Assembly: GCA_039720395.1 (NCBI GenBank)
Contig: CM077824.1
Location: 19,925,046 to 19,989,045, forward strand
Direction: 5' to 3'
Length of the DNA: 64,000 bases
Origin: Liquidambar formosana
Lineage: Eukaryota > Streptophyta > Magnoliopsida > Saxifragales > Altingiaceae
Of the stretch, positions 1 through 11,250 are shown piece after piece. Position numbers and translations under genes: made by a program. Under the pieces are notes generated by a model. The model saw nothing but the letters and a program-made list of their open reading frames with translations, made no database searches and was not told where the DNA came from. Every line of letters begins with the position of its first letter. Position 1 is the stretch's first letter.

Positions 1-354
1 TATGATATGCATGCTGCCTTGTGATGATATATGATGATATTTGAGTGGAAAAGATATTAAGTTAGCCCAATCAAATTAAGAGACCAACTCGGGCAATGTG
101 GGTGCCTATGGGCTTTTGCCCAGAACCTTCCCACGTCGTAACTTAGCCCCCGAACCCAATTTTCTGGTTTCAAAGACTTTGCTTTTCCTTTAATGGAGTC
201 ATGTGGTTTTGGAAATAAAACATTTTTGTGGTTTTCCTCTTTTCCCTAAAAAATGAGGTGGCGACTCCTTTTTGTTTGTTGTCTTTCACCCCCATTTCAT
301 TCTCCCCTCCTCTTTTCCGCCAAATCCCTTGTGGGCCGTTTTCCGGGGTTCACA
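1..354. repeat. Probable right part of a Gypsy-type LTR
   Basis: The block holds a run typical of plant Ty3/Gypsy LTR ends: an A-rich stretch leading into GGTGGCGACTCC near 257, then pyrimidine-rich DNA closing with GGGGTTCACA at about 354. The left part lies outside the window and no internal retrotransposon sequence follows, so it is either a solo LTR or a truncated end. I saw no primer-binding site directly after it. The assignment rests on motif familiarity only. Confidence 0.4.
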
Positions 355-927
355 GCAGGATGACATTTTGCACAGATTTTAGAGGAAGACCCTAATATAA
401 TTCTTCATATATATAATGATTTGGCAAGCCCATTATGGTTTTCACCGTATCATCCATGAGTTATACAGAGAATGGAATCTCATAAATGAGGAGTGTACTC
501 TTTTCTTTTTTTTAAAAAAAAAAAATGGAGTGGTGTACTCATAATAGCCTTTGGTCACCCTCTTCCTTTCTTCTTTGCTTATGGTGGACTTGACTAGCTG
601 CATTAATTTTCCAGACCTATATCACTTCAAGATTGTGTTTAATTATCTCTTCAATTTCACATTGTAGCTAAAAGCCATCTGATATAATCTGTGCCATAGA
701 GTAGGCTATCGCACTAGAAGTTCTCTTAATCTGGCAGGCGATCACTAGCCATGTAGCTACAGGGCATCTCCCCTTTGTCAGGGAGATTCAGGGCTTCTAA
801 ACTTTATTCCATTATAAACAGGTATATATGTAGGATTTAGGGTTCTTAGATTTGTCAATGATAAAATAAAAAAAATAAAAAACAAAAAATCTGGCAGGCA
901 TTATTCAAATGATCGATTATAGTGATG
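355..927. other. No gene seen
   Basis: AT-rich spacer with short A/T runs and a repeated GTGTACTC motif near 491 and 533. No reading frame or RNA gene that I can support. Confidence 0.4.
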
Positions 928-1486
928 ATGAGTATGATTAAATGATTATATCAGCTTGCTTTTGTTCAATAGCTTACACAATAAAGATTGAATTGTTATT
1001 AGAAAGGCACCAATTCAAATGATTTAGATTAATGAGATCCTCAATTCAACTTGAATTGCCATTGATATGGGAGTGTTGTGGCATTTGACTCACTTGTTAA
1101 GTGAATAATCTTGGGTTCAAATTCATGAAAGAGTATTGAGATTCATTTATTGCTACTAGACGGGATTAGGGTTAAAAGGTTAACTTTCATCAATTGTCAA
1201 AAAATTCAACCTAAATAACGACAAATATAAAAAAGTAAAATAGTTGAAACTCCTATAAACTTTTAAATTTATATATATATTTTTTATTTGGCTATATATA
1301 TATATATATTTGAATACTAATTTTAATGCTTTTGATTTTAAAGAAATACTCAATTGTTGCACTCTAATTCCTTAATAAACAAGTCATATGACTTGACAAA
1401 TTGGCAAATTGGCCAACAAGGATTAATGCATGCACTCTGAGAAGCCATCTTCATCGTATATATCATATCACATGCATCCTTGAATA
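928..1486. repeat. Segmental duplicate, left half (paired with 19681-20270)
   Basis: This sequence recurs almost base for base at 19681-20270. Together with 2594-2732 it forms one continuous block in the second copy, so the Helitron between them arrived in this copy only. It contains a tRNA-like stretch (TTGACTCACTTGTTAAGTG, then GGGTTCAAATTC near 1111) that resembles Pol III A and B boxes. It may therefore include an old SINE, which I cannot delimit. Confidence 0.75.
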
Positions 1487-2593
1487 TCTATTCTAATACT
1501 ATAATTAAGAGTTTTGCTGACCTCATCAGTTGATGATGTGGCAAGTTCATAGTTATTCCCTCCAAAATCCCTTTCTCTCATTCACTTTGGGCCCACATTG
1601 ATGATGTCAGCGTCTCTTTGGTTTTTTTTTTCTCCCTTCCTGTACGGACCTCTCCTCTTCTTCCTCCTTCCCTTATCAGTACTCCCTCCCCCTTTCTATC
1701 TCCAAACACTTCTCACTCTCTCTCTCTATTTCAAATTTCAAACCCCTTTCCTCTTCCCTTCCCCTTACAGCACTCCCTCTCCCTTTCTCCAAATTTCAAA
1801 TTTCAATCTCAACCTCTTTCTCTCTCTCTCGATCTCTCCAACTCTCATTTCTCTCACACTCACACCACTCTCTAAACCTCACGCCATTCTCTAACCCTCC
1901 AATTTTCGTTCCTACATCCATGGAGAGAGGATCGAAGGCCTTCAAAATGCATGATTTTTCAGAGGCAGAATAAGGTTAGGGTACTGCTAAATTTTTTGTG
2001 AATTTTTTGAAATTTTCTTTACATAAACCTCAGTTTTTGGACCATAAAACTCTGTTTAGGAAAAGAAAAGCTTGAGAATCTGTTGAAGAAGCTTTGCAGA
2101 GGTGTCGTCTTTCGGTGTCCATGCGTGAGAGATATGTGATTTGATGTTTGTCCAGTTGCTTCCCCACTTTTGATTTGAACATCCCTATACCTTCTGCCAT
2201 CAGCACATGACCTTTTTCTCCTCTCTATTATTGGCTTCTCCCTCACTTCCCAGTTCCCACACAAGATGTATTCCGGTGGAGCGGCTTACAAAGAAATCGG
2301 TTTTAACTTTGATTTTGATTTCGTGGTTTTCTTTGCTCTCATTTGCAACTCTCTTCTTTTTCTTATCACATGGATCTCCACACCCAGGTTCTCTCTTCCT
2401 CTCTCCTCTCTCTTTTCATTTCTATGTGTTAAGGTTGAGGTAATGGTTTGGGGTTGAGCTTTTACAGTTTGCAAATTTTTATTTTTATTTTTTTTGGTAG
2501 AATACAGTTTGCAAATTTAGGTTGATGTTTATTATTTATTTGTTATCTTCATATTCATTTGCGATTCCCGCGCATCGCGCGGGTTCATACTAG
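1487..2593 (+). mobile_element. Non-autonomous Helitron, 1107 bp
   Basis: The 5' end is TCTATTCTAATACTATAATT and the 3' end is CTAG at 2590-2593, inserted between A and T. Ten bases before the end lies a 7-bp hairpin, CCCGCGC/GCGCGGG at 2567-2583 with loop ATC. TC...CTRR termini, a subterminal GC-rich hairpin and A^T insertion without target duplication are the Helitron hallmarks. The paralogue at about 20270 has the uninterrupted sequence, confirming both ends apart from a two-base TA difference. No Rep/helicase frame is present. The interior is pyrimidine-rich (1600-1900) and the short frames there look like low-complexity chance. Confidence 0.9.
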
Positions 2594-2732
2594 TAATATA
2601 TATTGTACACTTGTCCCAAGTTGGTTGTTAATTGGTTAGTTAAATTTATTGTCTCAAAGTCATTTCTTATATACTTTCCATTTCTCATTCAAAGTATATG
2701 CAAAGTCACATGGCAGCACGTTGCTCAACCAA
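2594..2732. repeat. Segmental duplicate, right half (paired with 20270-20407)
   Basis: Continues the block interrupted by the Helitron. It matches 20270-20407 with only a few differences and ends at GCTCAACCAA, where the two copies diverge. Confidence 0.75.
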
Positions 2733-3300
2733 ACCAACCTTTTCACTTTTGCAGGCATGTGCATCCCAGACCCATTGACTAGTCCGTGTGAAGAAAATCC
2801 ATCCTCATGGAGGATGAACGAAGAGGAGACTTTTATTTTGGACATATTCAAGAAGCTGGCCCTTAATTACATGGCCGTTTATGTAGTATTTACCCAATTG
2901 TTAATGATATAATCTTCTTCTTTTTTTTTTTGTTTTCTTTTTCTTTTTTGATCTTTTTTTTTTAACCCATGAAAATGATCCTTTGTGTTATTTTTGTTTT
3001 ATCAACTGATGCTTTTTTTTTTTTTTTAGGCAAAGAAAAAAAAAAAACTTTGGCAAAATACTAATAGACACCAAATAGAACCCCAAAAAAAACAGAAAAA
3101 AAGTTATTTTAAGGGCAATTCAGTCAATTCAAGGTTATAGCAGCTTCAACAAATGTTTTTGCCAAACAGACAAAAAAATCGCTTTCAATTCCAACGGCAC
3201 TTTGGAAATATAGTTCCCAAACAAATACTGATTCTCTTCTGCTATTACTAGCTTCTGATTCTCTTCTACTTCTGTCCAAAAGTAAAAACAATTGCTATCC
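2733..3300. other. No gene seen; poly-T and poly-A tracts
   Basis: AT-rich DNA with T runs at about 2918-2960 and 3013-3027. Near 3308 a CCAAACAGGGCC motif resembles the end of a GGCCCTGTTTGG-type MITE, but I found no partner end, so no element is called. Confidence 0.3.
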
Positions 3301-4369
3301 CAAACAGGGCCTAAGTGTATCAAACATAAGTACACTTCACTATTATAATTGGACAACTTAGTTGCTGCATGATCTTATATATCATTCCACACGTATATAT
3401 GTTTGGTAATTGGTATGATATAGGTTATTAGGTTTTGGTTTTTGATGGGGCCACGAGCAAAAGACGGACAAATCTAAATTGAAAATTTTATATATTTTGG
3501 AGAGAAAAAATGGCCAATGGTTAGGGTGTTTTTTTTTTTAAAAAAAAAAAAATTTAATTAATTAATTAATTTTCCCTATGCATATCTATTTCATTTTTAC
3601 AGCTGCACATTTGGATAAACAAATACATTTGAAATCAATGAAGTTTCCCAAAGTTGTCTCTTCCTTTTATTTATTTATTTATTTATTTTATTTTAATGAC
3701 AAAGTAAAGTTGCCCAAAGTTGAATGACAAAAACTACAACATTGAAGTTGCCCAAAGTTTACCAGAATTTCAGCCACTAGATTCAGTCAAGGAAAATGAT
3801 GGCCCATAAATTCTGGATTTGGCTTGGGCACCTCTTCAGTCCGTGTATTTTACTCTCCTTTCATACCTTGATCATCATCTTCTTAGCCACCGCAAAAATA
3901 AAAATAAAAATCATCATCTCAGAATTTCAATAAGAATTAGGTCAATTCACCATCTTATGAATTTATTTAACAATCAAATCTTGAAAAACCAATTACATGA
4001 TTTGTCACATATTGTTTGCATTGATTTTTTTACTACACATACAAGTTTCTTCATTTACAATTTTTTTTACTACCCATACAAGTTTCTTCATTTACAATTT
4101 TTACAAATAATCAGACATATATGTATCTTACCATTTAATAGAGAACTCAGTAAGGATCCTATGTATAAACCATCAGGCCTAGTGTTTTGATCAAAATTAA
4201 ATAATCTCTCTTAACAAGTAGTGTTTGATCCAAAAAAAAAAAAAAAAATTCCTGTCTACTTTGACGGGCTTTTATATTATTTTAACCATGATTAGATAAT
4301 TTGTCTCACTCTGTTTGGCAAGTGATAATGACCTTGTAATTGGTGCACTATATATATATATATATATAT

Positions 4370-4406
<37 letters not shown>

Positions 4407-5110
4407 TCACCACTTGATCCAATTTAGTTGACCATGATGAATTATATATTGTCCCATAGCCAATTTTTTACTGAGCCGTGCTGAATATATGTTATACAGT
4501 TTTTTGCCTTCATTTATTCATGTTATCGTATTCTAACCTGTGTATTAGTATGCCCACTGCATGCACATCCATGGACTTGCTATAAGGAAACTTTACTTTG
4601 TAAGTTGGACAATTGGTTGGATTTGCCTCTACGGTCATCTTGATTTAGTGATTTAAATAAAAACACAAATTTACTTTACACATCTACTACACATAATTAT
4701 AATCATAAAAAATCTTTGCTTCCTCTATTCAGATATCATCACTCTTTCACAAACACTAACCACTAATCTATAATATATATATCGATCTCTTAAACCTTAA
4801 CTATTGTTTGTGTTTTTATGTTTTTTTGAACAATGAACAAGTAAATTTTCAATTCAAATGCTTCTAGTGATGGAAATATATGTTTTTTTCCATCAAAATT
4901 TGTTAAGTTTCGTTTGTAAATCGCATTTTGTTTAAACCTAGTATACTGAACAAACCTAAAATTGAGGGATGACAATAGCCGGATCCTTCCACTTTGTGCG
5001 TATAAAGGCACTTGAAGTGGAAGCCACATGGCCTTCTAGCACAGACTTAGCCCAATTAAGACAAGAGGATGGTAGAAATTAATGCTCCCGCTCCACAACA
5101 AACATAATGT
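3301..5110. repeat. Diverged segmental duplicate of 17040-19150
   Basis: Colinear blocks match 17040-17880 and 18580-19150: the TAAGTACACTTCACTATTA stretch, the GATAATTTGTCTCACT stretch near 4300, and TTGGACAATTGGTTGGATT near 4606. The second copy carries extra DNA at 17881-18580, and this copy has its own TA microsatellite at 4348. No conserved coding frame is seen; short frames here are not supported. Confidence 0.7.
4348..4403. repeat. TA microsatellite
   Basis: Nearly pure alternating TA tract with one interrupting G at about 4371. Confidence 0.95.
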
Positions 5111-5329
5111 AATGCCAAACAAAAGGTTTGCCTGTCAACTTGCTTCAAATTAACTACTAACTCTCTTTTGTTTGTTATTACATTGGGACTAGTCACTAAA
5201 AGGTCATTTCCCCTTTTTTACCCATCATAGTAGTAGGTTCACTACATACCAATAAAATAAAATAAAAAAGTGAAATATTTCCCACTTGTTTTTTTGTTTT
5301 CTGTTTTTCCTTTTTTATGGTAAAGAAAT

Positions 5330-5640
5330 ATAAATATATTGAAATAAAAATCATCGTCTCTTACATCTTGGCAACTCAATACCCCTACTACATCTAAAAT
5401 AATCTCCCATAATTTCTTAGGAAATCTAGTTTCTCACATTTTAACACCATTTACAATATAACTCATATTAGCAACATAGTTAGCTACCCTATTTGCTTGT
5501 CTATAAATGTGACGAATCAAAATTTTCTCAAACTCTCATTAGCTTTGTGATATCATGAACCAGGTTACTAATACTCCAATGTTGATTATATTGTCCTTGA
5601 AATACTTTGATTACCACATGTGAATCTCCTTCCACTTTCC
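5330..5640 (-). pseudogene. LINE RNase H-domain remnant
   Basis: Read on the minus strand in broken frames, this gives VEGDSHVVIKVFQ and, further on, RQANRVANYVANM. Those resemble the second half of the RNase H domain in plant L1-type LINEs (an acidic residue with a DS pair, then a conserved H..R.AN.VAN block). Stop codons and shifts interrupt it and no reverse transcriptase part adjoins. The evidence is a short motif match in a degraded frame. Confidence 0.45.
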
Positions 5641-5649
5641 CACTTGTTA

Positions 5650-6000
5650 CCCTTTAATTGATGACAATCAATTATTTGTTTGTGTTGGATAAAACACATT
5701 GATTAAGAAATACATTGACTAGTCATCAAGTAAACTTTTTCTTTTTAAAAATACCCTTATCTTACTTGGGATTTGGTTGTGTTGAAAGTAATTTTTGAAA
5801 TAACAAAGGGTAATATAGAAAAAAGAAAAATTTTATGATTTGACTTTTCAAAATGGACAAACATTTTGAAAGTACTCCAAAAAAAAAAAATTAAAAAAAA
5901 ATACTATCTTTATGGGATGAAGAGAATAATAAGCAAACCTATTATCTAAAGAACCTTGTGGAAGCAATCACCTATTCCATAGTAATATGTAATCAAAATA
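5650..6000. other. No gene seen
   Basis: AT-rich spacer between the LINE remnant and the hAT MITE; nothing recognised. Confidence 0.4.
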
Positions 6001-6008
6001 GTAACATG

Positions 6009-6669
6009 TAGGGATGCGCAAAAAACCGCCCAATCCGCTCCATTCCGCTCTGACCCAAGCGGTTGGAGAGGTTAGGCGGCGTGGTTTGGGCGGATTGAGC
6101 AATAAAATTGGCGGTTTGGTTTGGTTGGTGGGTTGAACTTTGTCAAATCTCTAATAAACCAAACCGCCCCGCCTTTAATAATATATGTATAAAATTATAA
6201 ATATCAAATATCTCTAATTTCATAATAATGTATTATCTTATTAGTATTTTGCTAGGATGTTGAGTTTTGGGATCTTTAACCTTTAATAAAATTAATTATC
6301 ACCAATTTCATCAACATTGATTCTCATAAAATCATAATTTTCATATTTGGAATTAAAATACTATGTAAGTATGTATCAAGCTTCACTTAACCACATTAAA
6401 TAATTATATTTTCTTGATTTATTAATTTATTTATAATGTACTAATTAGCTAAGGCACACCCAATATATTAGAAAGCCTCAATTAGAAAGGACTACAACCC
6501 GCCAAACCCGCCCAAACCGTTGGTGACAAACTGCTTAAAAAAATAACCAACCCACCGGTTTTTAGCACTTACGGTTTGGTGGTGGGTAGAAAATTTTACA
6601 ATCCGCTATAAGTGGGTTGGTTGATAATTTTTTTCTAAACCGCTCCAGACCGACCCATGTACAACCCTA
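6009..6669. mobile_element. Non-autonomous hAT element (MITE), 661 bp
   Basis: Bounded by an exact 8-bp target duplication GTAACATG (6001-6008 and 6670-6677). The termini are TAGGGATGCGCA on the left and TACAACCCTA on the right. Both subterminal regions are crowded with ACCGCCC/GGCGGTTT motifs while the middle is AT-rich. 8-bp duplications, TAGGG ends and repeated subterminal motifs fit the hAT superfamily. No coding frame is present. Its right part is repeated at 10730-10849 and its left part at 62388-62604. Confidence 0.85.
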
Positions 6670-7038
6670 GTAACATGTAATTAGATGATTTGTGCTGCAT
6701 GATTCTGTTTCCAGTAGTTGGAGCAGTAAAGAAGCTTTTGAGAATGTTTTCGCAAAAAATTGATCTGAATCAGATGGTTAGGGTTTTTTTAAGGTGTGTT
6801 GTACGGGGAAATGTTAAGTTGCATTCAATAAATTTATCATTATATGGAAAATATTGAAAATATATAGAGAATTGTGTAAATTGTTTAGAAAAATGTGAAA
6901 ATTCTTAAAAACTTATGTAAATATATTTTTCAATATAACGATTTTTTCATTAAATGCACATAGTTTAACTTGTACCCTGAGGGCGCATCTTAAGAAAACC
7001 CTTTTACATATGGCAGCTTATAAATTGAGTATGATATT

Positions 7039-7039
<1 letters not shown>

Positions 7040-7086
<47 letters not shown>
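7040..7086. repeat. Poly-T tract
   Basis: About 47 consecutive T. It lies at the 3' side of the minus-strand SINE that follows, so it is probably an expanded SINE A-tail. Confidence 0.9.
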
Positions 7087-7090
7087 CACA

Positions 7091-7266
7091 TTAACGATAA
7101 GGAATATCCCAAGTCTTACTTCCATTGAAGTTTCAACCCAGACTGTCTTCTAATGATTTATGTGAGATGTCCCATACTCACACAAACAATGATTTTTACG
7201 AAAAATTGAAACGATGCCTCTGAAAAACACATCCAAACCCTAACCACTCAACCTATTTCACATGGG
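7091..7266 (-). mobile_element. SINE, minus strand
   Basis: On the minus strand this aligns by eye with the plus-strand SINE at 29011-29211, sharing the TTGGGATAT...CCTTA 3' part and the TGAGAC/TGAGAT block. It carries tRNA-like elements (TTGAGTGGTTAG, A-box-like; CGTTTCAATTTTTC, B-box-like). The poly-T at 7040-7086 is its tail. A second copy at 11251-11427 belongs to the tandem duplication rather than to a separate insertion. Confidence 0.55.
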
Positions 7267-8014
7267 CCTGTGTGACATTGTTGACTCAACAATTATAATT
7301 TGATGATAATCAATTATTTGAACCATTAGCAAATATTATTATTATTATTATTATTATTTGGGTTCAACTAACCAATTTTTTACTCCTCGTAGTAGGTGCA
7401 CTACATACAAAATAAAATAAAATAAAAAATATTAGCCACTTGTTACAAATGATAATCAATTACGGAGAATTTGTTCCGTAGCCAATTTTTTATTTATTAT
7501 TTTTTTTAGGTTCAACTAACCAATTTTTTTATTGAGTCGTGCAGGATGTCATCCAGTACCTTGTCTTTTTGTTTTGTTTTTTTTGTTTTTTTTTTTTTTT
7601 TTGGGTCCTATTCTAACCAATATACTAGTCTGTCCTCCCCAGCCCCAGTCTACACGTCTATGCAAGCTTTTTTTTTTGTCCAAATAGAAAAGAGAAAAAA
7701 AGAGAAACGAAGAAGATAGTATACAAAACAGCTGAAGACCATAAAGAGAAAAGACATGCATCTTAGCAAACCACGACCGAATAAACTATTCCTTTGGAGA
7801 AAGCGTCTCCATAGTCATCTTGACCTACTGTACCTTGTGATCATTGTGGTGTGGACGTAATGAATCCATGTGAAGTCAAGGGAAAAAATGTTTTTATTTA
7901 TTATTATTATTTTTGGGAGGGTGGGAAAGTTCACAAAACACTAAGCAGATCTTGGGATAGTCATACCCTTACACCGGCCATTCTTCATGTACTTCTTTTC
8001 TTTTCTTTCCTTTT

Positions 8015-8052
<38 letters not shown>

Positions 8053-8058
8053 GGTAAA

Positions 8059-8609
8059 CAGGGACGAAACCAGGATTTCATCTTAAAGGGGCCAAAGATG
8101 AAATAAAAATTTTTATCATTCAAAAATGAGAAATATAATAAGATTCAAGATTAAATTAATACCTGAAAGATATAACTAGATAGAATTATTTTTAAACTTT
8201 GTGAAGTTTTTTTTTTTTTTTTTTTATATATAAATTTATAAACCAAAGATTTCATTAATTCAAAACCAACTTATAAAAACAAGTCGCTTAATAAGCCTAG
8301 ATAAGAATTGCCCATCTACCTACAAAAGTTTCTAGAGTTATATGCAATAGCAAAATAAATTGTAATTGCACAAAGTTATTTGGCTAATAATAAAGCAAAT
8401 GATATAATTTTAAGGTATGGGACTAGAAGCTTGAGAGAGTAGGTAGTACAAACTGCTAGAAATTATGCATACCCACCCCACTGTAGCACTGTCTTCATGT
8501 TATCATTTTACACAAGCCAAAGATAAGGCCATAAGGGCTGACATACCCTAACAGTAAAATGCTAGGGGGGGCCATGGCCCCCCTTGGCCCAAGAGTAGGT
8601 CCGTCCCTG
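8059..8609. mobile_element. hAT-like MITE with CAGGGACG ends, 551 bp
   Basis: The ends are CAGGGACG...CGTCCCTG. The flanks TGGGTAAA and GGGATAAA are an imperfect 8-bp duplication. The paralogous empty site at about 16750 reads GGGTAAAGATTC without the insert. The subterminal GGGGCCATGGCCCC motif is usual in this family. No coding capacity. Confidence 0.75.
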
Positions 8610-8628
8610 GGGATAAAGATTCTTTATA

Positions 8629-9638
8629 GGGAGCGGCTAACGCAACCCCCAAAAGGGTTAAGTTGCCCCCCTATTTTTTTTAATTAAGAAAATTATTATG
8701 TAAAATTACCAAAAAGGGCTTAACCCTCACCCATCCCCTCTCCCGCACCCCTCCCCCGGCAACTCTCTCCGGCACCCCCACCGGCGACGGCGATGACCCC
8801 CTCTTCCCTCTTTTCCTCTCTTCGTAAGGCCGCACCCCCTCTTCTCCTTCCTCCTCCTCCCTCTTCTCTTCCATTTTTTTTTTCCTTCCAGAACTCCCCT
8901 CCCGTCAGCGGAAAAATGGAGGCGTCGCCGGGAAAAATGGAGGCCCTTGCCGGAAAACACGCAGATCTGACCAGCAGGGGGGAAAAAGAAAGAAAGAAAG
9001 AAAGAAGAAGAAGAAGCACCGTCGCCGGAAAAAATGGATGCCGGAAAACACAGATCTGACCAGCAGCAGAGAAAAAAAAAAAAAAAATGAAAAAGGAGAA
9101 GAAGAGAGGAGTTGCCGGAAGAGAGAAGAGTCGCCCGATGACTCTCACTGTATGGAACGTCGATACCCCTTCCGACGTAGCTCTTTTCGCCACGTGGTGT
9201 CCCAGGTTCCCGCCGGCGCTGTCTCCGGCGAGGAAACACTTGGACAGGTCGGCATTTCCCGGTAGCACCTGCGGCTTCTGGTCAAGGAATTTGAGGACGT
9301 CGAAACTGTCGTGGTATTGGGAAGGGTACCGGTGCTCCGGCGTGAGGCGTTAGTTGACGGAGACGACGATCGAGGGGACTTTGTGCGCGAATCGGCGGCA
9401 AGCGTCGTGGTACGGCTTGGCGTCGGGTCTGAGGAAGGTGAATCCGCCGGAGTGGTTGTGGTAGAGAAGTCGCCGTCGCCGTCGCCGGTCGTCACTGCCA
9501 TGGTGTGGGGTGAGTGAGAGGGGTGGGTGAGAATGAGGGGTAATGAGGTCTTTGGGAGGGGTGGGTATATATTTTTGGGGGGTGGGGTTAACAAAGGGGG
9601 GCAACTTAACCCTTTGAGGGGTTGCAATAACCGTTCCC
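8629..9638. mobile_element. Pack-MULE carrying a carboxylesterase fragment, 1010 bp
   Basis: The terminal repeats are GGGAGCGGCTAACGCAACCC on the left and the complement of GGGAACGGTTATTGCAACCC on the right. They are flanked by an exact 9-bp duplication TTCTTTATA (8620-8628 and 9639-9647), the size typical of Mutator-like elements. The empty site survives at about 16757-16765. The interior is strikingly GC-rich compared with its surroundings and contains host-derived coding sequence. A MULE with a captured gene piece and no transposase is a Pack-MULE. Confidence 0.88.
9120..9480 (-). pseudogene. Captured carboxylesterase (alpha/beta hydrolase) fragment
   Basis: On the minus strand one frame reads [30 protein letters not shown], then a stop, then RLTPEHRYPSQY, FDVLKFLDQ, NADLSKCFLAGDSAGGNLGHH. 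This is the core of plant carboxylesterases of the CXE/GID1-like family: the oxyanion block (HGGGF, here HSGGF) and the nucleophile motif GDSAGGN. The stop TAA sits where the family has the Tyr codon of the YRLAPEH motif (about 9350-9352). The lid and the Asp/His part of the triad are absent. It lies wholly inside the Pack-MULE, so it is a captured, non-functional fragment; it may once have been spliced into a chimeric transcript. Confidence 0.82.
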
Positions 9639-9825
9639 TTCTTTATACACATATGTGACGCATATAAATTGGATTTGGGTTTTAATCATTGGGATGCATA
9701 TAACTATTTTAAAAATTGCCAAATTTTTAATAATTGAGACTCATACACTAGTTCTTTCGTCCCAAGTGAGGGGTTGCAATTGCTTTGTTTGTTTGGTTTT
9801 TTTTTTTTTTATTAGTGCATATTAC

Positions 9826-10492
9826 TAGGGGTGTTAATGGTTTTGGTTAAAACCGAGAACCAAACCGAACCAAACCAAACCGGGCGGTTTGGTTTGGTTT
9901 TTTTGTCATTAGGTTTGGTTATGGTTTTCATTTTAGAAAACCGAACTCAATTGGTTTGGTTTTGGTTTTAAGTTTTAAAAAACCAAACCAAACCGAAAAA
10001 CCGAAAAAACCGAAATATATATATATATATATATATAAACTTAAAGTTTGTAAATTCCCAATTCTAATAAGGGTAAAATAGGTAATGGGCTTGTTTGTTG
10101 GTTTTAAGTTTCTTATTGTTTTCCCTTTTTTAGATTGGCATGTACTAAACTAGCTATTAATGTTGTGTGTGATATTGACATATTGATATATGTCAATATA
10201 TTTCTATTTTGATACAATGTTTGTTTTTTTTAGTTGCTAATGTAATGCTTTTATTAAAATTGTTTTTATTTGGAGTTTGGCATGTCATTTTTTTCATTTT
10301 CAATTTTTTGTTGTTACTTGATAGGTTAAAACCGAAACCGAACCGAACCAAACCGAAATATAATGGTTTGGTTTGGTTTGGTTTTTTTATAGTATGGTTT
10401 GGTTTTGGTTTGGGAGGAACAAAACCGAAGTATAATGGTTTGGTTTGAAATCTCCCCTAAAACCGAACCAAACCGAACCATTAACACCCCTA
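9826..10492. mobile_element. Non-autonomous hAT element, 667 bp
   Basis: A 17-bp terminal repeat TAGGGGTGTTAATGGTT is flanked by an exact 8-bp duplication CATATTAC (9818-9825 and 10493-10500). The duplicated copy at about 16931 shows the single, uninterrupted CATATTAC. Both ends carry dense GGTTTGGTTT/AACCGAACC repeats that would bind a hAT transposase. The middle is AT-rich and non-coding; the short frames over it are made of the terminal repeats. Confidence 0.92.
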
Positions 10493-10729
10493 CATATTAC
10501 AACACAATTGGGGAAGGGAATGACTGGTGTAATAATTACTATAGGCTTATTTTGCAGTAACAAGGCATCAAACATAAGTACATCAAACATAAAACTTAAG
10601 TGCATCAAACATAAGTACACTTCACTATTACAATTGGACAACTTAATTGCTGCATGATCTTATATGTCATTCCACACGTATATATGTTTGGTATGATATA
10701 GGTTTTGGTTTTTGATGAGGCCACGACCA

Positions 10730-10849
10730 ATCCACCGGTTTTTAGCACTTACGGTTTGGTGGCGGGTAAAAAATTTTACAATCCGCTATGAGTGGGTTGG
10801 TTGATAATTTTTTTCTAAACCGCTCCAAACCGACCCACGTACAACCCTA
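10730..10849. mobile_element. Truncated duplicate of the 6009-6669 hAT MITE
   Basis: Matches 6549-6669 including the right terminus ACAACCCTA and its flanking GTAACATG (10850-10857). The left 540 bp are missing because the tandem-duplication breakpoint fell inside the element. Confidence 0.85.
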
Positions 10850-11250
10850 GTAACATGTAATTAGATGATTTGTGCTGCGTGATTCTGTTCCAGTAGTTGG
10901 AGCAGTAAAGAAGCTTTTGAGAATGTTTTCACAAAAAATTGATCTCAATCAGATGGTTAGGGTTTTTTTAAGGTGTGTTGTACGGGGAAATGTTAAGTTG
11001 CATTCAATAAATTTATCATTATATGGAAAATATTGAAAATATATAGAGAATTGTGCAAATTGCTTAGAAAAATGTGAAAATTCTTAAAAAACTATGTAAT
11101 ATATTTTTCAATACAACGATTTTTTCATTAAATGCACATAGTTTAACTTGTACCCTGAGGGCACATCTTAAGAAAACCCTTTTACATATGGCAGCTTATA
11201 AATTGAGTATGACATTGTTTTGTTTTTGTTTTTTTTTTTTAAAAAAAAAA

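Larger units (their letters stand above)
6549..10729. repeat. Left copy of a large tandem duplication
   Basis: This unit starts inside the 6009-6669 MITE and ends where the sequence jumps back to the same MITE at 10730. Without its three later insertions (551, 1010 and 667 bp) it is about 1.9 kb and colinear with 10730-17160 without its hAT element. The shared landmarks are the SINE, the TTA microsatellite near 7331 and 11492, and the AGGTTCAACTAACC site near 7508. Confidence 0.85.

Noticed and set aside
1080..1150. tRNA gene suggested by GGGTTCAAATTC
   Set aside because: No cloverleaf can be drawn; at most an old SINE head.
1598..1894. Open frame of 98 residues inside the Helitron
   Set aside because: Pyrimidine-rich low-complexity sequence giving Ser/Leu/Pro/Phe runs; no domain, and an overlapping frame of similar length exists.
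8720..9268. Open frame of 182 residues on the minus strand containing GDSAGGN
   Set aside because: Only its first part is carboxylesterase; the rest is purine-rich low-complexity MULE sequence, so it is described as a captured fragment rather than a gene.
9145..9627. Minus-strand frame of 160 residues over the Pack-MULE
   Set aside because: Shifted frame of the same captured fragment; the Ser/Thr/Pro-rich product is a shadow of the real reading.
10209..10657. Frames with repeated KPKPNRTKP/WFGF peptides
   Set aside because: They are translations of the subterminal GGTTTGGTTT/AACCGAACC repeats of the hAT MITE.
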